64,000 nucleotides of DNA from Sclerotinia nivalis (GCA_029531795.1 JAPEIS010000001.1:1240001-1304000), one strand, 5' to 3'. Shown: positions 12,055 through 24,063, counted from the stretch's first letter. Made by a program: numbers and translations. The notes: generated by a model not told the origin, from the letters alone.

Positions 12055-14676
12055 CTATACATTTGGTGATAATAAGTCATACTTGACACATCTTTCAACC
12101 TATATTAAATTGTCAGCATTTGCGCATTCATTGCTAACCTTGAGAAATCACAACGAAGGTATGACAAAATTAGAATGAAAACAGACAATGTGTAGGCCAA
12201 GTAGAAAGAGAAAGGGTCCAGGCTCCTTGTCATCATCAAGACATACACAAAATGAAGATTTGGGGCAGGGAGGTTAGGGTAAGGCAGATAACCAAAAAAG
12301 GGGTGATCAGTGCCAAGAGGTAAGCGGGTGATGTCTCGGTGCACCCTAAATAATGTTGCACAGCAAGCTGATTTGAGCTGGAGAGGACATGCAATCCAGG
12401 TTTGATACATTGATCCAATAACCATGGACTAACCATGGACTAACCACCACACACAATCCAAAGGAATATGAATGTGGTGGGTAAAAAAATTGACGATAAT
12501 AGAATGGTAGTGATGATAAGGAAAAAGGGTAGTGCAAATGTAGCAATTAAGAACACAACAGTAGAGAATAAAGGAGGGGTAAGAAAGTGGGGACATACAT
12601 CTTCAATGGAAGCTTGCAAGAACTTTCTAGCCTCCAAACCCGCCCAAACCTTCAGCATTGAAAAGTCACCTTGTCGTAGCATCCCACTTCCGCTCTGTGC
12701 TCCCAATTCGCGCAAAATTGGCAGTGCAGAAGAGAGCAAGTCAATGCTAGGGTTGAGACTTCTACCAATGCCTTCTAGCAACAAAATGCTAATTACCACA
12801 TTGACAAAATCTCCCTCCATCCGAACATGATGGGTACGAACCATGGAGAGAACCTCGTTTAGTATATCCCCTATCTTCATGTTACCCAGAGCTAATGTGC
12901 GACTCTTGACTCCTAGGACGAGATGCTGCATTTTCAGAGCATAAATCTCTTCATCAATGACTGCATCGGGTTGGCGACATCTTTGACACATCAAGTGTCC
13001 CGCTTTATAACCATCGAACTCAGCAACAGCTTTAAAAAGATCAAGAAAGTTCCTTCGATTGGTTGCATTTAGTTCTGTGACCAGGCCTGTATCAATGAAA
13101 ATTAATTGGGGTCGGAATCCTTCTTTATCAATCTTTGAAAGTTCTGCGTGCCAAGCTTGAGGATCCTTTTTGTGGCGGTATGGATGAAGCCTCGCCAGCA
13201 CTTGTTCAGTAACATCTGGTTGAGATTTTGGATCTTCATCTTTGTGTTTGCTGAAAGGTAGGTTGGGCTTCTCAGATTGATAAAAGCGGACCATGATATT
13301 GCCTGGATGAAGGTCCGCATGGATAAAATTGTCAATTAGCAGCATGCGTAAGAAGGCATCCAGCCCTTCATCTGCAATATCTTGCTGGAATACCCCACCA
13401 CCATTTTCCGTGAAGTCAGATAATGGTATACCCTGAGCAAATTCTTCTACAAGTACTTGTCTCGTGGTGAACTGAGTATATGGGAATGGGAACCAAGCTG
13501 TTGTTCTTGGTTTGAAATTCTTTCGGAAAATTGACAAGTTTGCAGCTTCAATTCGAAGATCAAGCTGCAATCTCATCATCTGTCCAAATTGTTCGACTTC
13601 ATCTGGAAATGACAGCCACTCAAATGTAGGAATCAAATTTATTGCTGAAGCAAAGACCCACATAATCCGTAAATCTCGTCTAACAACTCTTTCTACCCCT
13701 GGATGGAGAACCTTAATAGCAACGTAACTTGATGGAACTCTTTGTGGTGTACTCTTGATGAATGTGTCAACATTTTTACGCACATTCGTTCGTATATTCT
13801 TGGGCTCTTGAATGTCTGGATCAATTGGTGTTGCCAAATCCGGTTTCAGCTTCGCCTTGTAAACTTGTGCTATAGCTCCCACACCCAGAGGCTTTTCCTG
13901 GAATTCTTCAAATATCTCATCAAAGGGTCGTCCATCAAATGCTCTGCTTATAATTCTTTTGGTGGCATGTAGCGAGTGCGCAGGCGCATTAGAATGAAGC
14001 TGTGACATGATCTCGCACATTTGCGTAGGGAAGATGTCTGATCTAGAGGCGGCCCATTGCCCAAGCTAGAAAGTCAGTAAAACCAAAGTGTAGAAGGAAT
14101 TAGATGCCGTACCTTTATAAACGCAGGCCCGGCTCGTTCCATAGCCTTAACTAAGAACCTGTACCACCATAAAGTACCCGCCCGCTCATTATCTCGCGCT
14201 TTATCCCTAGGTCCAAAATATGCAGCAGGTATAGTAATGATAACTGGAACGAATATAGCCACAAGGTGTAGGAATCGTATGCTTGTGCAGAGTGGCTCCC
14301 ATAGATAGGTATCTAGGAGATAGATTACGCTATTTTTGACTCGTTCAAGCCCATGAACATCATCACCAACTTTCTTACTAATTTCCTCCCTTGATGCCTC
14401 TAACATTCGCGATTCCGCTGTCATCTCAGTTCCGCCATTGTCCTTTTCTGATAATCGGACAAATGCAGCAGGACTCAAGCTTGCTATAGTTGCCAGTATT
14501 AGGCCTTTTCTCTGCGGAGGCAACTTAAATTGCCATTTGCCCCATTTCCCCCCTCCTCTACTACGGCCATTTCTATACGATTGTCTTGTTGCTAGTTGAA
14601 GATTTCGATATTGAATCGAGGGTCGTATTCTTGGAAGGGTCTGACGGAGACATATTCGACCTGTGGCCAAAAACAT
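12055..14676 (-). CDS. Mitochondrial ABC1/UbiB-family kinase-like protein (MCP2/ADCK type)
   Basis: Atypical kinase-fold protein of the ABC1/ADCK/UbiB family, 691 residues, three exons: 14676-14113, 14065-12599 and 12099-12055. Introns are 47 bp (14066-14112) and 499 bp (12100-12598). The arginine-rich N-terminus (MFLATGRICLRQTLPRIRPS) looks like a mitochondrial presequence, and a hydrophobic helix follows. Family motifs are present: KxGQ in FIKLGQWAASRSDIFP (restored exactly by the first splice), the alanine-type nucleotide loop PLGVGAIAQVY (about 247), VAIKVLHPGV with the invariant lysine, the catalytic loop HADLHPGNIMV (about 440) and the DFG equivalent FIDTGLV (about 514). The last exon encodes only VERCVKYDLLSPNV and supplies the conserved C-terminal end of this family. 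MCP2-like proteins act in mitochondrial lipid or coenzyme Q homeostasis. The exact subfamily is uncertain. Confidence 0.9.
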
Positions 14677-15340
14677 CCTTATCTTCCTTCGTGCGAAGTT
14701 ATTCTCGTACTCGAGTACTATCGTGGCTCCATTGATGTTTTGCTGTTAACGGGTTTGGTTAGAGTGCAATCCGAGGCAACCCTTCGTGGAAACATTAGAG
14801 GCGCTGGGAAGCAGCAAATGCGCCAGTGAAGTGCTGATTAAGTGACGTCAGGATTCATTCAAAACATTTCTTCATTTAATTGCTTAAAAGAGATGCAATT
14901 CTTTTTGTTCACTTGATAACTTTCATACTAATTGCGAAATAAGAACCAGTTTAGAGTATCGAATTTGAAGATATATTTTTCACTCAATTTTTAAATCGAT
15001 TTCTTTCATCTTGCGCCCGTTTGTTCGATGTCATAAATTATTGTAGGGTTACGAGTGCTGCATTGAAGGACCCATACAATTTCGGTGAACAAGCGGAACC
15101 TTGAAGCCGCCATTCATTACTCGCTGGTTTTGGCAAAAAAATTCATTGAACGACTGCGGCAGAATTTGCCCCGAATCTCCTCTTTCCTCCTCTTTTCTTT
15201 TCCTTCGAATCACAGTGAAGTAAATTCTAACAGAATCTTTCGTTCATTTCTTTAGTATTGTACTGAGGAGTTTCTCTTTTACCCTCCACATTCTTACCAA
15301 AAAGTACACAAATTTACTGATCTTATTTCTCACAAACGAT
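14677..15340. promoter_or_regulatory. Divergent promoter region, ABC1-like gene and cytochrome c heme lyase
   Basis: 664 bp between two start codons pointing away from each other. Both products are mitochondrial, so shared control is plausible, but I can name no specific site. A CT-rich tract (15175-15205) precedes the heme lyase start, as is common in fungal promoters. Confidence 0.4.
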
Positions 15341-16477
15341 ATGGGATGGTTTTGGGCAGATTCTCCCGCAACCGTTGCGGCTGCGGGCATGAGAAATGCC
15401 CCTCACGCCATGCCCAAGGATAGCGATGCAACTCCTCCTGTGAGTGCATATTCTCTCCAATACTTAGTCATTTTGAGGTTCTGATTTTCTTCTCGCAGCC
15501 ATCATGTCCTATGCACAAGTCCGACGCAGATGCTCTTAAGCCTGTGGCAAAACCTGCAACATCACCCGAGTCCGCCTGCCCATATACTCCAGACAATGTC
15601 TCTCAAGAACCTAAATCGACATCTAAATACTCCAAATACAATCCTCTAAACTACATGTTTCCAGATTTATCTCAAGAGCGAGCGAAAGATCAGACTATCT
15701 CATTGCCAACTGAAAGAGAGCCATCTACCATCCCTAAAGGTACCGGCGATGGTAACTGGGAGTATCCTTCGCCGCAGCAGATGTACAATGCTCTTTTGCG
15801 CAAAGGTTATACTGATACAGATGCGACTGCCGTTGAGAGTATGGTGTCGGTTCACAATTTTTTGAACGAGGGAGCTTGGGCTGAAATCGTGGAATGGGAG
15901 CGAAGATTCGGTAAAGGGCTGTCGAATGGTTGGGAGAATTGTAAGAGAGGAGAAGAGGGTTCAAAGGCAGGCGCAGACATTGGCGCAAATGAAGATGAAG
16001 TGCCCCAGCCAAAACTAGTTCGATTTATGGGGAGACCGAAAGAGATGACACCAAAAGCTGCGATGATTCAACTAATGGGTTGGGCTTTCCCAGAAAGATA
16101 TGGGTATGTATTTCGTAATTCTTGTTGATGGCCCAGAATTTGTCTAACGTGGTGATAGTACCGAGCCCCCATTTGATCGTCACGATTGGTTTGTCCAAAG
16201 AGAATATAATGGCCAGAAGAAGGAAGTTCGATATATAATCGATTACTACTCGGGAGGAGAAGAACCCACTGGGGAACCAATATTCTATCTTGATGTCAGG
16301 CCCGCTCTCACTCCAACGCAAGCAGTAGAACGCATGATGCGATGGGGTGGTGATGTCTGGTATCGTGCGTCAGGTGCGTCTGTTAGAGAGAACATGAAGA
16401 AGAATTGAAAACGTGCCTTTTGAGATTTGGAATCGGCGTTTCTTGCAGCGGTTTTCAAGCAATACGCTTCAGCCTGA
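15341..16477 (+). CDS. Holocytochrome c synthase (cytochrome c heme lyase)
   Basis: Attaches heme covalently to apocytochrome c in the mitochondrial intermembrane space. Four exons: 15341-15439, 15499-16103, 16159-16373 and 16449-16477, giving 315 residues, normal for the family. Introns are 59, 55 and 75 bp. The start MGWFWADSP is typical of ascomycete heme lyases. A CP heme-binding motif (PSCPMHK) follows the first splice. The core reads [48 protein letters not shown], then [10 protein letters not shown] with the conserved histidine region, YIIDYYSGG, and [10 protein letters not shown] near the C-terminus. The last exon adds only about ten residues. A second family member acting on cytochrome c1 exists in some fungi; the CPM region and general look favour the cytochrome c enzyme, but I cannot exclude the other. 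Confidence 0.93.
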
Positions 16478-16799
16478 GTTAGGATTTGGTATTGATGGCT
16501 ACGATCTGGGTGACTTTTGGTTATGCATTATGGAATGGTTCCTTTTAGGAACCACGGTTTACAGCTCTCTTCTCTCGTAGTTATTGATATCTAAGTAATG
16601 ACATTTCTTATTCACGATGCCAGCAAACTGCAAAAGGTCCAGACACCAGATTTAAACTTTCGGGCGTAGCTTATGGGCTTGTCGCACTGAATTGGGAGCT
16701 CCCCTGTAATGCGATAAGAGCTTCTTCAAACCCCCACTATCCGTCCATTGCTCAATTATCGTCTCTCTTCTTGATCATTTCGGAGGCGCAGAGAACAAT
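16478..16799. other. Intergenic, promoter side of HRI1
   Basis: About 320 bp between tandem genes. It is expected to hold the heme lyase 3' UTR and HRI1 promoter. No motif I can support. Confidence 0.4.
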
Positions 16800-17678
16800 A
16801 TGGCGGAACCCTTTGTGTCAATCAGGAAATATATCAAATGGGGAGCAAGTATTTAATGATATTTCTGCAGCCCTATTCGAATCTGCTAACAATGATTGCA
16901 GGAGAGTGCAGCAAAGGAAAACACAAAGTACATACCCTAGGCTGTTTGTTATCAATAGCTCGGACCTTGCTAACACACATTTATTAGCACTCTCGTCTTG
17001 ACATCTGCCGATAAACACTACGTAGATATACGAATACTTGACCCATCCAAACCACTCCCAAACAATACCTCCGACCCTCAAGCAATATCGAGGCTAGAGT
17101 GGGGTTTCGCGGGAAGTGCAATCAGTACCCCCGCAGAGTTTAAAGATGGTGATAAAAGCACATTGATCAGGCCAGCGCATACACAGTGGATTCATGAAAT
17201 AGACAATAAGATACGGAATCCTGGACCTAATGATCGTGATGAGGGATTCATGTATCCTGTGCGGGGCACAAATGAGGTCTTGGAAAAGGGTGCCATGGTG
17301 AATCCAGAGACCGGAAAATTGGAGGATTATGAAGAGTTGTGGGAGGATCTAGAGGTGGAGATGATGGAAGGGAAGAAAAGTGATTACTTCATGAGCTGGG
17401 TGCTGAAAACTAAGGGCACTGATGGCGAAGTAAATGGGATGGTGATCAGAATTGGTGAGTGGATACAGGGGGTTAAGAGGAACGGCGATGAATTTTCGGT
17501 TTTTAGGTGGAAATGGAATATCAAAGATGGATGGGAAAGAGTATTGGCAATTGGAGAAGATCTAAAGCTAGATAGCCGGATCTTTGAGAATGAGACATCT
17601 GTGGGTGATAGCTTCAAGACCGATGGTGGTGTGGAGTGGGAGTTTATAAGTTGTCACAAGCACAGAAAGCAGGTTTAA
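16800..17678 (+). CDS. HRI1: HRI1 family protein
   Basis: Homologue of yeast Hri1 (Hrr25-interacting protein), a small beta-barrel-type protein of unclear biochemical role. The model has three exons, 16800-16844, 16902-16927 and 16988-17678, giving 253 residues (yeast Hri1 is about 244). Family hallmarks: TLVLTSADKHYVDIR at the N-terminus, RLEWGFAGSA, FMYPVRGT followed by EDYEELWEDL, GMVIRIGEWIQGVKR, and the end GGVEWEFISCHKH. The first intron (16845-16901) is best read as GC-AG: its donor GCAAGT is an excellent match and keeps the frame. A GT donor four bases downstream (16849) with another acceptor also keeps frame but gives a shorter, less family-like sequence. The second exon is a 26-bp microexon. 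Confidence 0.85.
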
Positions 17679-17978
17679 GGGCTTGACGAGGTCTAAGGTG
17701 GTCCTGCTTATGATGATCTCCAAAAATTAAATCTCTGTTGAAGAATGGGATTTCATTCTGCCCTCTATATTTAGCCAATGAGATACTGACTCGGAAACTA
17801 CTCCGCGTTTGCATATTTACATTCCCATTAAGGAATGTAAGTGCATCCCGCTTGTTCTATAAGTATAGTGTTTAGCTTCAAAACAAACAACTAGTTTCTT
17901 ACGGCGATACGAATCTTTTGTTTCCATTGCTTTTGAGTCTGTTCGACCTTTACCTTCTTTTCGAATCTGTAAGTAATT
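17679..17978. other. Intergenic, 300 bp
   Basis: Leader region for the following hydrolase-like gene. A GTAAGT just before its ATG could mark a 5' UTR intron. Nothing else is seen. Confidence 0.4.
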
Positions 17979-19816
17979 ATGCCCTGGTTATCACGCAACA
18001 GCAGCTCCATGAACTCCACCGGAGACATGATGGCCGTTCAATCACCACCTGTTTTACCGGCACAGATACCATCACCATCCCCAGCGGCAGTCACAGTCAT
18101 TCCTTCGATCATCGATCCTACATGCGGGACATCACCCGCCCAGTACCGTCATTCGACAATGGAAGCTTTCCGGAGTTCCATGCAAATACTTTCTCGCAAT
18201 TTGTACTGTATTCCCCAGATGATGGGGTCTTTCACTTTCAATGTTGCCCAAACGATCCCTAAGAGTTCAGGAAGGGATATGTATGAAATGGCCATTCAGT
18301 GTATGTTATGTATCTTAGAGTGTTGGGCGATGTTTATGGTCGTACCGGCATTCTTGACAATGCCTGGAGCGATGTTTATGATGTGTTGTGTAGCTATGTG
18401 GGGAGCTATCATGGGGATGTCATGGGCATTGAGAGGAAACGATAGAATCTGTGAAAGTATAATGCCCGTTGGAGATTTTGGGGACGAGAAGTGGATTTTC
18501 GTCAATGGTGCTTGCACGAGGTTAGTAAAACTTTTCCTCTAGGGAAGCCATACGGATGGATTGTGCATTGTGCTAATACTGGAATAGCTACACTCAGATG
18601 ATGCATCATCTCACTCGCTTGAGCATCATTTTCCACCGCCGCATAACCGGAATTCACAATCGCACCTTAGGGCTTCCTCTCGACCTCCTACTACACTTTC
18701 TCTCTATGGCTATGCCCGTCCACCGCAGTCTCTATTCGCAACTTCGCGAGAGTCTTTTGACACCTAGTATTCGGAAAGTTGTCATCCTGTCGCATTCAAC
18801 CGGCTCCAAGGTCGTCTCTGATATTCTCGATCAACTGCACGCCGACTTACCACCAACTTTGATGGCAAAATTGGAGATTTACACTTTTGGAGCCGCAGGT
18901 GGATCATTCTCAAACCCATTGCTCAATTCGCTATGTATGGAACTTGATGCTCTTGGAGAAAACGATAATGCGAACATGAAAGCATCTTGTGAACGTGTGA
19001 TACCCGTAAGCCTTTTGTTCCCACTCCCTTTCAAATGCATAATTAATCATGGGAATAGCATATTGAACATTACCTTCCTCTTACATCTTCTCCTCTATCT
19101 ACTATGTCGATTCTACATCCGGTTTTACACACTCTAGACTCTCGGTTTTGTGGTAGGATGTTCATATTGAATGGATTTCAACCGGTGTTGTTTGAGCAGT
19201 ATTTGGATATCATGTTCACCTGGCGAAAACCCGCTGCCTCTGTTGGTGGGTCTGAACAACGAGGTTTCTGGGATGAAATGGTCAGAGTTGATAGTGACAC
19301 GGCTGAAAAGAGAGAGTTTACGGCAGGAGCAAGAGGTGCGGTGGGAATGGGAAGTGGAGAGAGAAGATGGAGTGGCATGATGCAGATGGAGAAGGAGGGG
19401 AAGAGAAGACCGGGTAGTTGGAATTGGTCGAAGATGGGGATGGATGGGGTAGGGATGGCGAGGAGGGAGGCGAAGGCTTTGGAAGGAAAGAGAATGAGGG
19501 AGGTTGGGAGGTTGGGTGGTTATGAAGGTGGTGGGAGGTTAAGTGTTGCGTGGTTTGAAGGAAAAGGTATGATGGGGTTGGGGAAGGGGATGGGGAATGG
19601 TGGACAGGGGATCTGATCGAGTATGATGGTTTGACGCTTGCTGAGGAGAGTGAGAGTGACATGGAGGGCTGGGATAGAGTAGCTGTTGATAGCCGTGAAG
19701 GCTTTAGCAATTCTAGGGTAGGAACTAACGAAACTAAGGGAGGGAGTCGGACTATTGGGGAGGAAGAGGAAGGAAGCGACGTCGATTTGGATATGTTAGT
19801 AGCAGTATGGTTTTAA
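17979..19816 (+). CDS. Fungal alpha/beta-hydrolase-like protein
   Basis: Proposed four exons: 17979-18520, 18588-19005, 19059-19566 and 19608-19816, about 558 residues. The N-terminal part has hydrophobic segments rich in Met and Cys (MLCILECWAMFMVVPAFLTM, then MFMMCCVAMWGAIMG), probably membrane-embedded. The hydrolase-like core follows, with EKWIFVNGACT, then VVILSHSTGSKVVSDIL, which resembles a nucleophile elbow (Ser in SHSTG, where GHSxG is usual), and LEIYTFGAAGGSF. Introns 1 and 2 (67 and 53 bp) are well supported by frame. The last proposed intron (19567-19607, 41 bp, G-rich) is short. Without it the protein stops at 19616 in a Gly/Met run; with it, it gains an acidic tail containing EGWDRV. 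I prefer the spliced form but am not certain. No substrate can be named. Confidence 0.7.
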
Positions 19817-20139
19817 TAAGTTCTGTTCTTACTTCTTATAGCTTTTTAATACTAAAGGATCATGGATTTGTAGTTTAGCTTTCTAACAGTGACATGTCTA
19901 ATCAGCGCTCTGATATGAAATATTCAAGTTTATCGCGATGTCAAATCTTGGACAGGAACGGGCGAGGTGTAGGCCAAGTCACACTTTGGTGCTGATATCA
20001 ATGATAATATTTCTTTCAACTTGGGTATATATTCCTTCAACGCTACCGCCATAAGCGCAGAGAAGCAATCATCGCTCAGATAGTACAATAAAACAACAAC
20101 TAGAGACAAATAGAAAACAATGATAATTTTGAAGCATGA
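19817..20139. other. Intergenic between convergent genes
   Basis: About 320 bp of AT-rich 3' flanks. No structure worth naming. Confidence 0.4.
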
Positions 20140-21423
20140 TTAAACCGCCATGGCAGCAGTGTTGTTAGGTCCGGGTTGTTTCTTCGGTTTCCTGACTGTG
20201 ATATTATACTCTGTCTCATAACCATCATCAGAAGATGCCTTGTGCGTTCGACCCGGCCCATGAAGTACATGAATATCGCGGCCTCCAACATTTAGATCGA
20301 GCCTCGCTTTTGGTTTCAGGCTGGAGCTTGCATGGAAAAATCTGGATGTCGTTGATGCTACTGATGATCCCAATCCTGAATCCGACGAAGCAGGATAATC
20401 GGACGATATTGATGACTTGTGACCGAAATGCATGTCGTGCCACGGAGGAGCAAATCTTTGTTTGCTACCAGGATCTGAGTCTTCGCCGTACAAGGATATC
20501 ACTTTCGCTCCTCTTGGATGAGGCTTTTTGGTAGATGGGGCTGGGATATCACTTTTTTTGTCTGCGGAGTCCACGATTTGGACGCCCTTGTGGTGGATGC
20601 GCTCAATATCTGGACCTGAACGTCTACTTTTATGACTACGTGGACCGACTTGTGTTTTGTGCCCTCCGGAAGCAACACTTAGATTTTCTACTGTTAATGG
20701 AGCTACGTGATGCTCTTGTTGGGCCGGAACTTGAGGCGTTTGCTGGTCTATAGTGATTTGCGCCTTGGGCGCTGCAAGCGGAACCTTTTCCTGTTGCGTA
20801 GGAGGTGCTTCATTGTATTCTTTGCAGCAGCCATAGCTATATGGCCTCCGAGAAGGTTTGAGGGGAACTGCGCGCTCGGTTCCTATCGTCTTCTTGTCGA
20901 AAATAGAAGGTCGTTTACAGGCAGCCCAATATCGAGGCCATTCCAAACAGCCTGTCTGAATAAGATTTCGAGCTAGAAGATTGATGTATCTTGTATGATC
21001 TTTCTTCATTTCCTCCGATATCTGGAGGTGTTCAAAGGTCTTCCTAAATTCAGCGATTTGACATCCTCTGACAATACCAACTTTTGTTGATGATACACGC
21101 CGGTCCTTGGAGCGCATTTCACGTCCATCGTCTTCGTCGGTAGATAGTTTCATCCTCTGATAGTCATAAAGCATACCAGATAACAACAGTATGCCGTGTT
21201 TGCCGATACGAATGTGTTGTCCACTACGTCTTAGAACAAATTCTTGGGTAGCCTCAATCGCCGTGGCGTCTCCCGAGTTTTGTATGTCGGGCATACCGCT
21301 TTTCAGATTGGGGATTTTGATGTACCACCCGACTAGAACAAGGCCTGGAATAAGAGGGTACGTATTAGTGTAGACTTCGAACTTCCTATTGGAGCTGAAG
21401 ATTTCTGGATGGAATGAAGGCAT
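20140..21423 (-). CDS. Hypothetical protein, conserved N-terminal domain and disordered tail
   Basis: Uninterrupted 427-residue reading frame opening with MPSFHPEIFSSNRKFEVYTN. The first 150 or so residues look folded: FEVYTNTYPLIPGLVLVGWY, FVLRRSGQHIRIGKHGIL, and a charged helical stretch before ARNLIQTGCLEWPRYWAACK. The remainder is Pro/Gln/Ser/His-rich with basic clusters and is probably disordered. It ends GYETEYNITVRKPKKQPGP. No signal peptide or membrane helix. I do not recognise a family. The length of the open frame and its patterned N-terminus make a real gene likely. Confidence 0.75.
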   Translation of the reverse strand: MPSFHPEIFSSNRKFEVYTNTYPLIPGLVLVGWYIKIPNLKSGMPDIQNSGDATAIEATQEFVLRRSGQHIRIGKHGILLLSGMLYDYQRMKLSTDEDDGREMRSKDRRVSSTKVGIVRGCQIAEFRKTFEHLQISEEMKKDHTRYINLLARNLIQTGCLEWPRYWAACKRPSIFDKKTIGTERAVPLKPSRRPYSYGCCKEYNEAPPTQQEKVPLAAPKAQITIDQQTPQVPAQQEHHVAPLTVENLSVASGGHKTQVGPRSHKSRRSGPDIERIHHKGVQIVDSADKKSDIPAPSTKKPHPRGAKVISLYGEDSDPGSKQRFAPPWHDMHFGHKSSISSDYPASSDSGLGSSVASTTSRFFHASSSLKPKARLDLNVGGRDIHVLHGPGRTHKASSDDGYETEYNITVRKPKKQPGPNNTAAMAV

Positions 21424-22829
21424 GATCTAGAGTATGCTACTGAGTTGCGGATTAGCTGCAGTCGCTTTCAAACTATATCTCTTCAACGCACATGTACTAG
21501 GTGTGTCAGATCTTTGTCAAATTATCTGTCGCTACAGATCAAAGTTTCAGGTACACGAATAGTTCAAAATTGTATGCACAATCAAATCATTTGTGGTCTT
21601 GATTCCTATATTTTAATGGGTCTTATCTTTTGATTCTCCTGTTGCTGTTGGCGTACGCGGCCGACGTCCCAAGTAAACAAAAGCGAACGAAACATATTCA
21701 ACCGCTTTATGGTCTTGAAACTACCTATGAGTGGCTGATAGACCTGGCCTTTAACTCTCTTCTTTCACTGTGTGTCTTGGGGATACCGAAATCCGTTGGT
21801 GTGCTGTGTTCACGTGGCAGAAGCCCGGAATCCAGAAACCTGAAACGATGGTCAGATGAATGCGATTGACCTAGATCCTTTGAAGGGTCTCGGATCTGGT
21901 AGTTTGGTTATATTAACCAGGAATCAATACAATCCCCTTTGCTAGTGTTGGTACATGAATAGGATGAGGACTTTGTTGATAAGAAGTACTTAGTTGGCGT
22001 GCCTGTAGCCCTCAGCTGGCGTGAACCTATGAGTGAACATTGCCCCACCACCCAAAATGATACTTTTCACTCTTACGATTTGTCTCCAACCTCCAGCTTG
22101 TCCAACTTCAGCATAGCAAACCCGGATACACGGGGCTGTAATACTCTAGATCTAAAGGTTTCCTTTAAATCCTAACACGAGTGATGTGGCTTTCTAGTGA
22201 TTGTCAACATCTAGGCTAGTTCTATTACATGGATAATCCTTTACAAATATTAATCCAGATTTAAGTTCCATTAAGGATAAGGGCATTTGGTCCTGCAATC
22301 ATGTTATGCTATTCTGAATGAAACATTTCATCCGGTATTTGCTGCAACGTCGCATATTCCAGGGAGGAGGCACTCCTGAGTCTTTATATGGCTCTGCGCG
22401 AAGTGTAGCCAAATATCAAAAGCTATTCTTTACGACTTTTTGTAAATTTGATCGTATACAAATGGAGGAACAGCCGTAGAATCTCTCGCTATCAAGTAGG
22501 CAAAAGTCTGGCCTGCGTAGGATTGTGTTGCGATAACGTTTAATTATCCAAAAAATACGCGCCGGCCATTGGCAGTGCAAAGCAGGCCTGCAAGGCTGAG
22601 CGACAAAGACCATAACGTTGTGGACAGTAGGATATCCAAGTGGTGTGAGGGCTATTGTTATTGTTTAAAGGTTTCCAGAAAACCTTTGAATATGGGCAAG
22701 GGACCAGTTTAATGAATTTGAGATCATCGGTCGCTCGTGAAACGGCAATCACTGCACAGCAACTTTACAGACTCAGTCACAAGTTCTTTTGGGCTTGATT
22801 TATCTCTTAGAGATTTTACCATTAGCTTA
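21424..22829. other. Intergenic, no supported gene
   Basis: 1.4 kb between divergent genes. The small frames (21445-21869, 22416-22906) show no coding pattern. Presumably promoter DNA for both neighbours, possibly with decayed repeats I cannot identify. Confidence 0.5.
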
Positions 22830-24063
22830 ATGATGAGAGGCAAACATAAGTTTATAAAATATTGCCCGTACGTTGACTCCTTCCCGTATACACCCAAGAG
22901 GCACATTTGCTAATCACTCTAATTCTCTTAGGAGATCCAGAGAAGAGAAAAGGGAAAGCATAAGTTATAGTGTCTATGCCAGCGAGTGCATGCTCCTACC
23001 AGGCTTCATAGAGCAATCTGTCACACTCGATATTGGTACCCATGAAGGACGCAAGAGATTCTTGAGATACTCAATCACATACGAAGTAGAAACGGATACG
23101 AACAGCAGATCTGGTCATAGAGACGGTGAATATGAGCTTGTCTACGGAGGTAATTCACAGGCACATCGACTTGGCAAAACAAAACCGGGTAAAATGAGAT
23201 CTTTCCTGAAAACACTCGAGAGGCTGCATAGAGAGGCTCAGCAGACTATAGAAAATAACTGCTATCGCTTCAAAAAGCTTGACTACATAAGTGCGATCCT
23301 CCAGGCAGCATTGAGGAAAGGTAGCCTGCTGGTTCATCAGCACAAACTGGAACTTCTTGAACATTCTCGTAATGCTCACCAGGCTCGGTTCATAAAACCT
23401 GGAGTTAGATTGACTGAACGACAAAGAACGAAAAAGGAAACGAGACATGAGAGGCGGGAGGTCAGAAGAGATAAAACGTTTGGTCGAATTAACGAGTCTA
23501 GAGTTGCTAGAGGTTTTGGAATACAACTAAGCAACAACGAGAAAAGAAGTCACAAAAGACATGAGCGAATGAGACGTCCCTCACATAGCGATGCTGGATC
23601 CACGAGCTCGTGGGAAACTGCTTCAAATGCCGATTTTTCTCCTGGCTCTTCTCGTGGAAGGCGGCACCGTGGCTCTTCCCGTTCCTATGACGGACACTCT
23701 AGTAGATACGACGAAGACGATTCGTCAGATGATGATGACGACGATGACACCAGATCCCATGCATCTACGGTATTTTCGAAACCAAGCCATTCCTCAAGCT
23801 CTGGTTCTTCCAGAAGCTCTGCCTCCTCTTCCAGATCTGGGCGATCAAACTCGGAATACGGATCGCGGTATAGAAGTGGCAATAGTAGTTTCGAGACCAA
23901 TGAACAGCTTCGAGAACCACCAAGACATCCACCTGATTTTAAACATGGCTACGGAACTATACCGCCTCAGAATTTACCTTATCCTAATGAACCGTACCCG
24001 GGAAGAAATCAGCCTTATTACCCTTATGATTATACAGCAGACTATGCGCATTCAAGATCGTGA
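22830..24063 (+). CDS. Hypothetical basic/serine-rich protein
   Basis: Two-exon model: 22830-22867 and 22932-24063 around a 64-bp intron (donor GTACGT, branch-like GCTAATCAC just before the acceptor CTTAG), giving 389 residues. The frame is open for 1.1 kb. If the small first exon is wrong, the first in-frame ATG is at 22990. The region LLPGFIEQSVTLDIGTHEGR and RFLRYSITYEVE looks like a folded beta-rich segment. A helical basic part follows (QARFIKPGVRLTERQRTKKE), then Arg/Ser-rich and an Asp run (DEDDSSDDDDDDD), and a Pro/Tyr-rich end. The family is unknown. Charge alternation suggests a nucleic-acid or scaffold role, which is speculation. Confidence 0.7.

Noticed and set aside
11909..12178. 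89-codon ATG frame on the plus strand
   Set aside because: It lies across the last exon and last intron of the ABC1-like gene on the other strand and resembles no protein.
12440..12598. Hydrophobic C-terminus for the ABC1-like protein by direct read-through
   Set aside because: The spliced alternative restores the family's conserved CVKYDLLSPN end, so read-through is kept only as a possible isoform.
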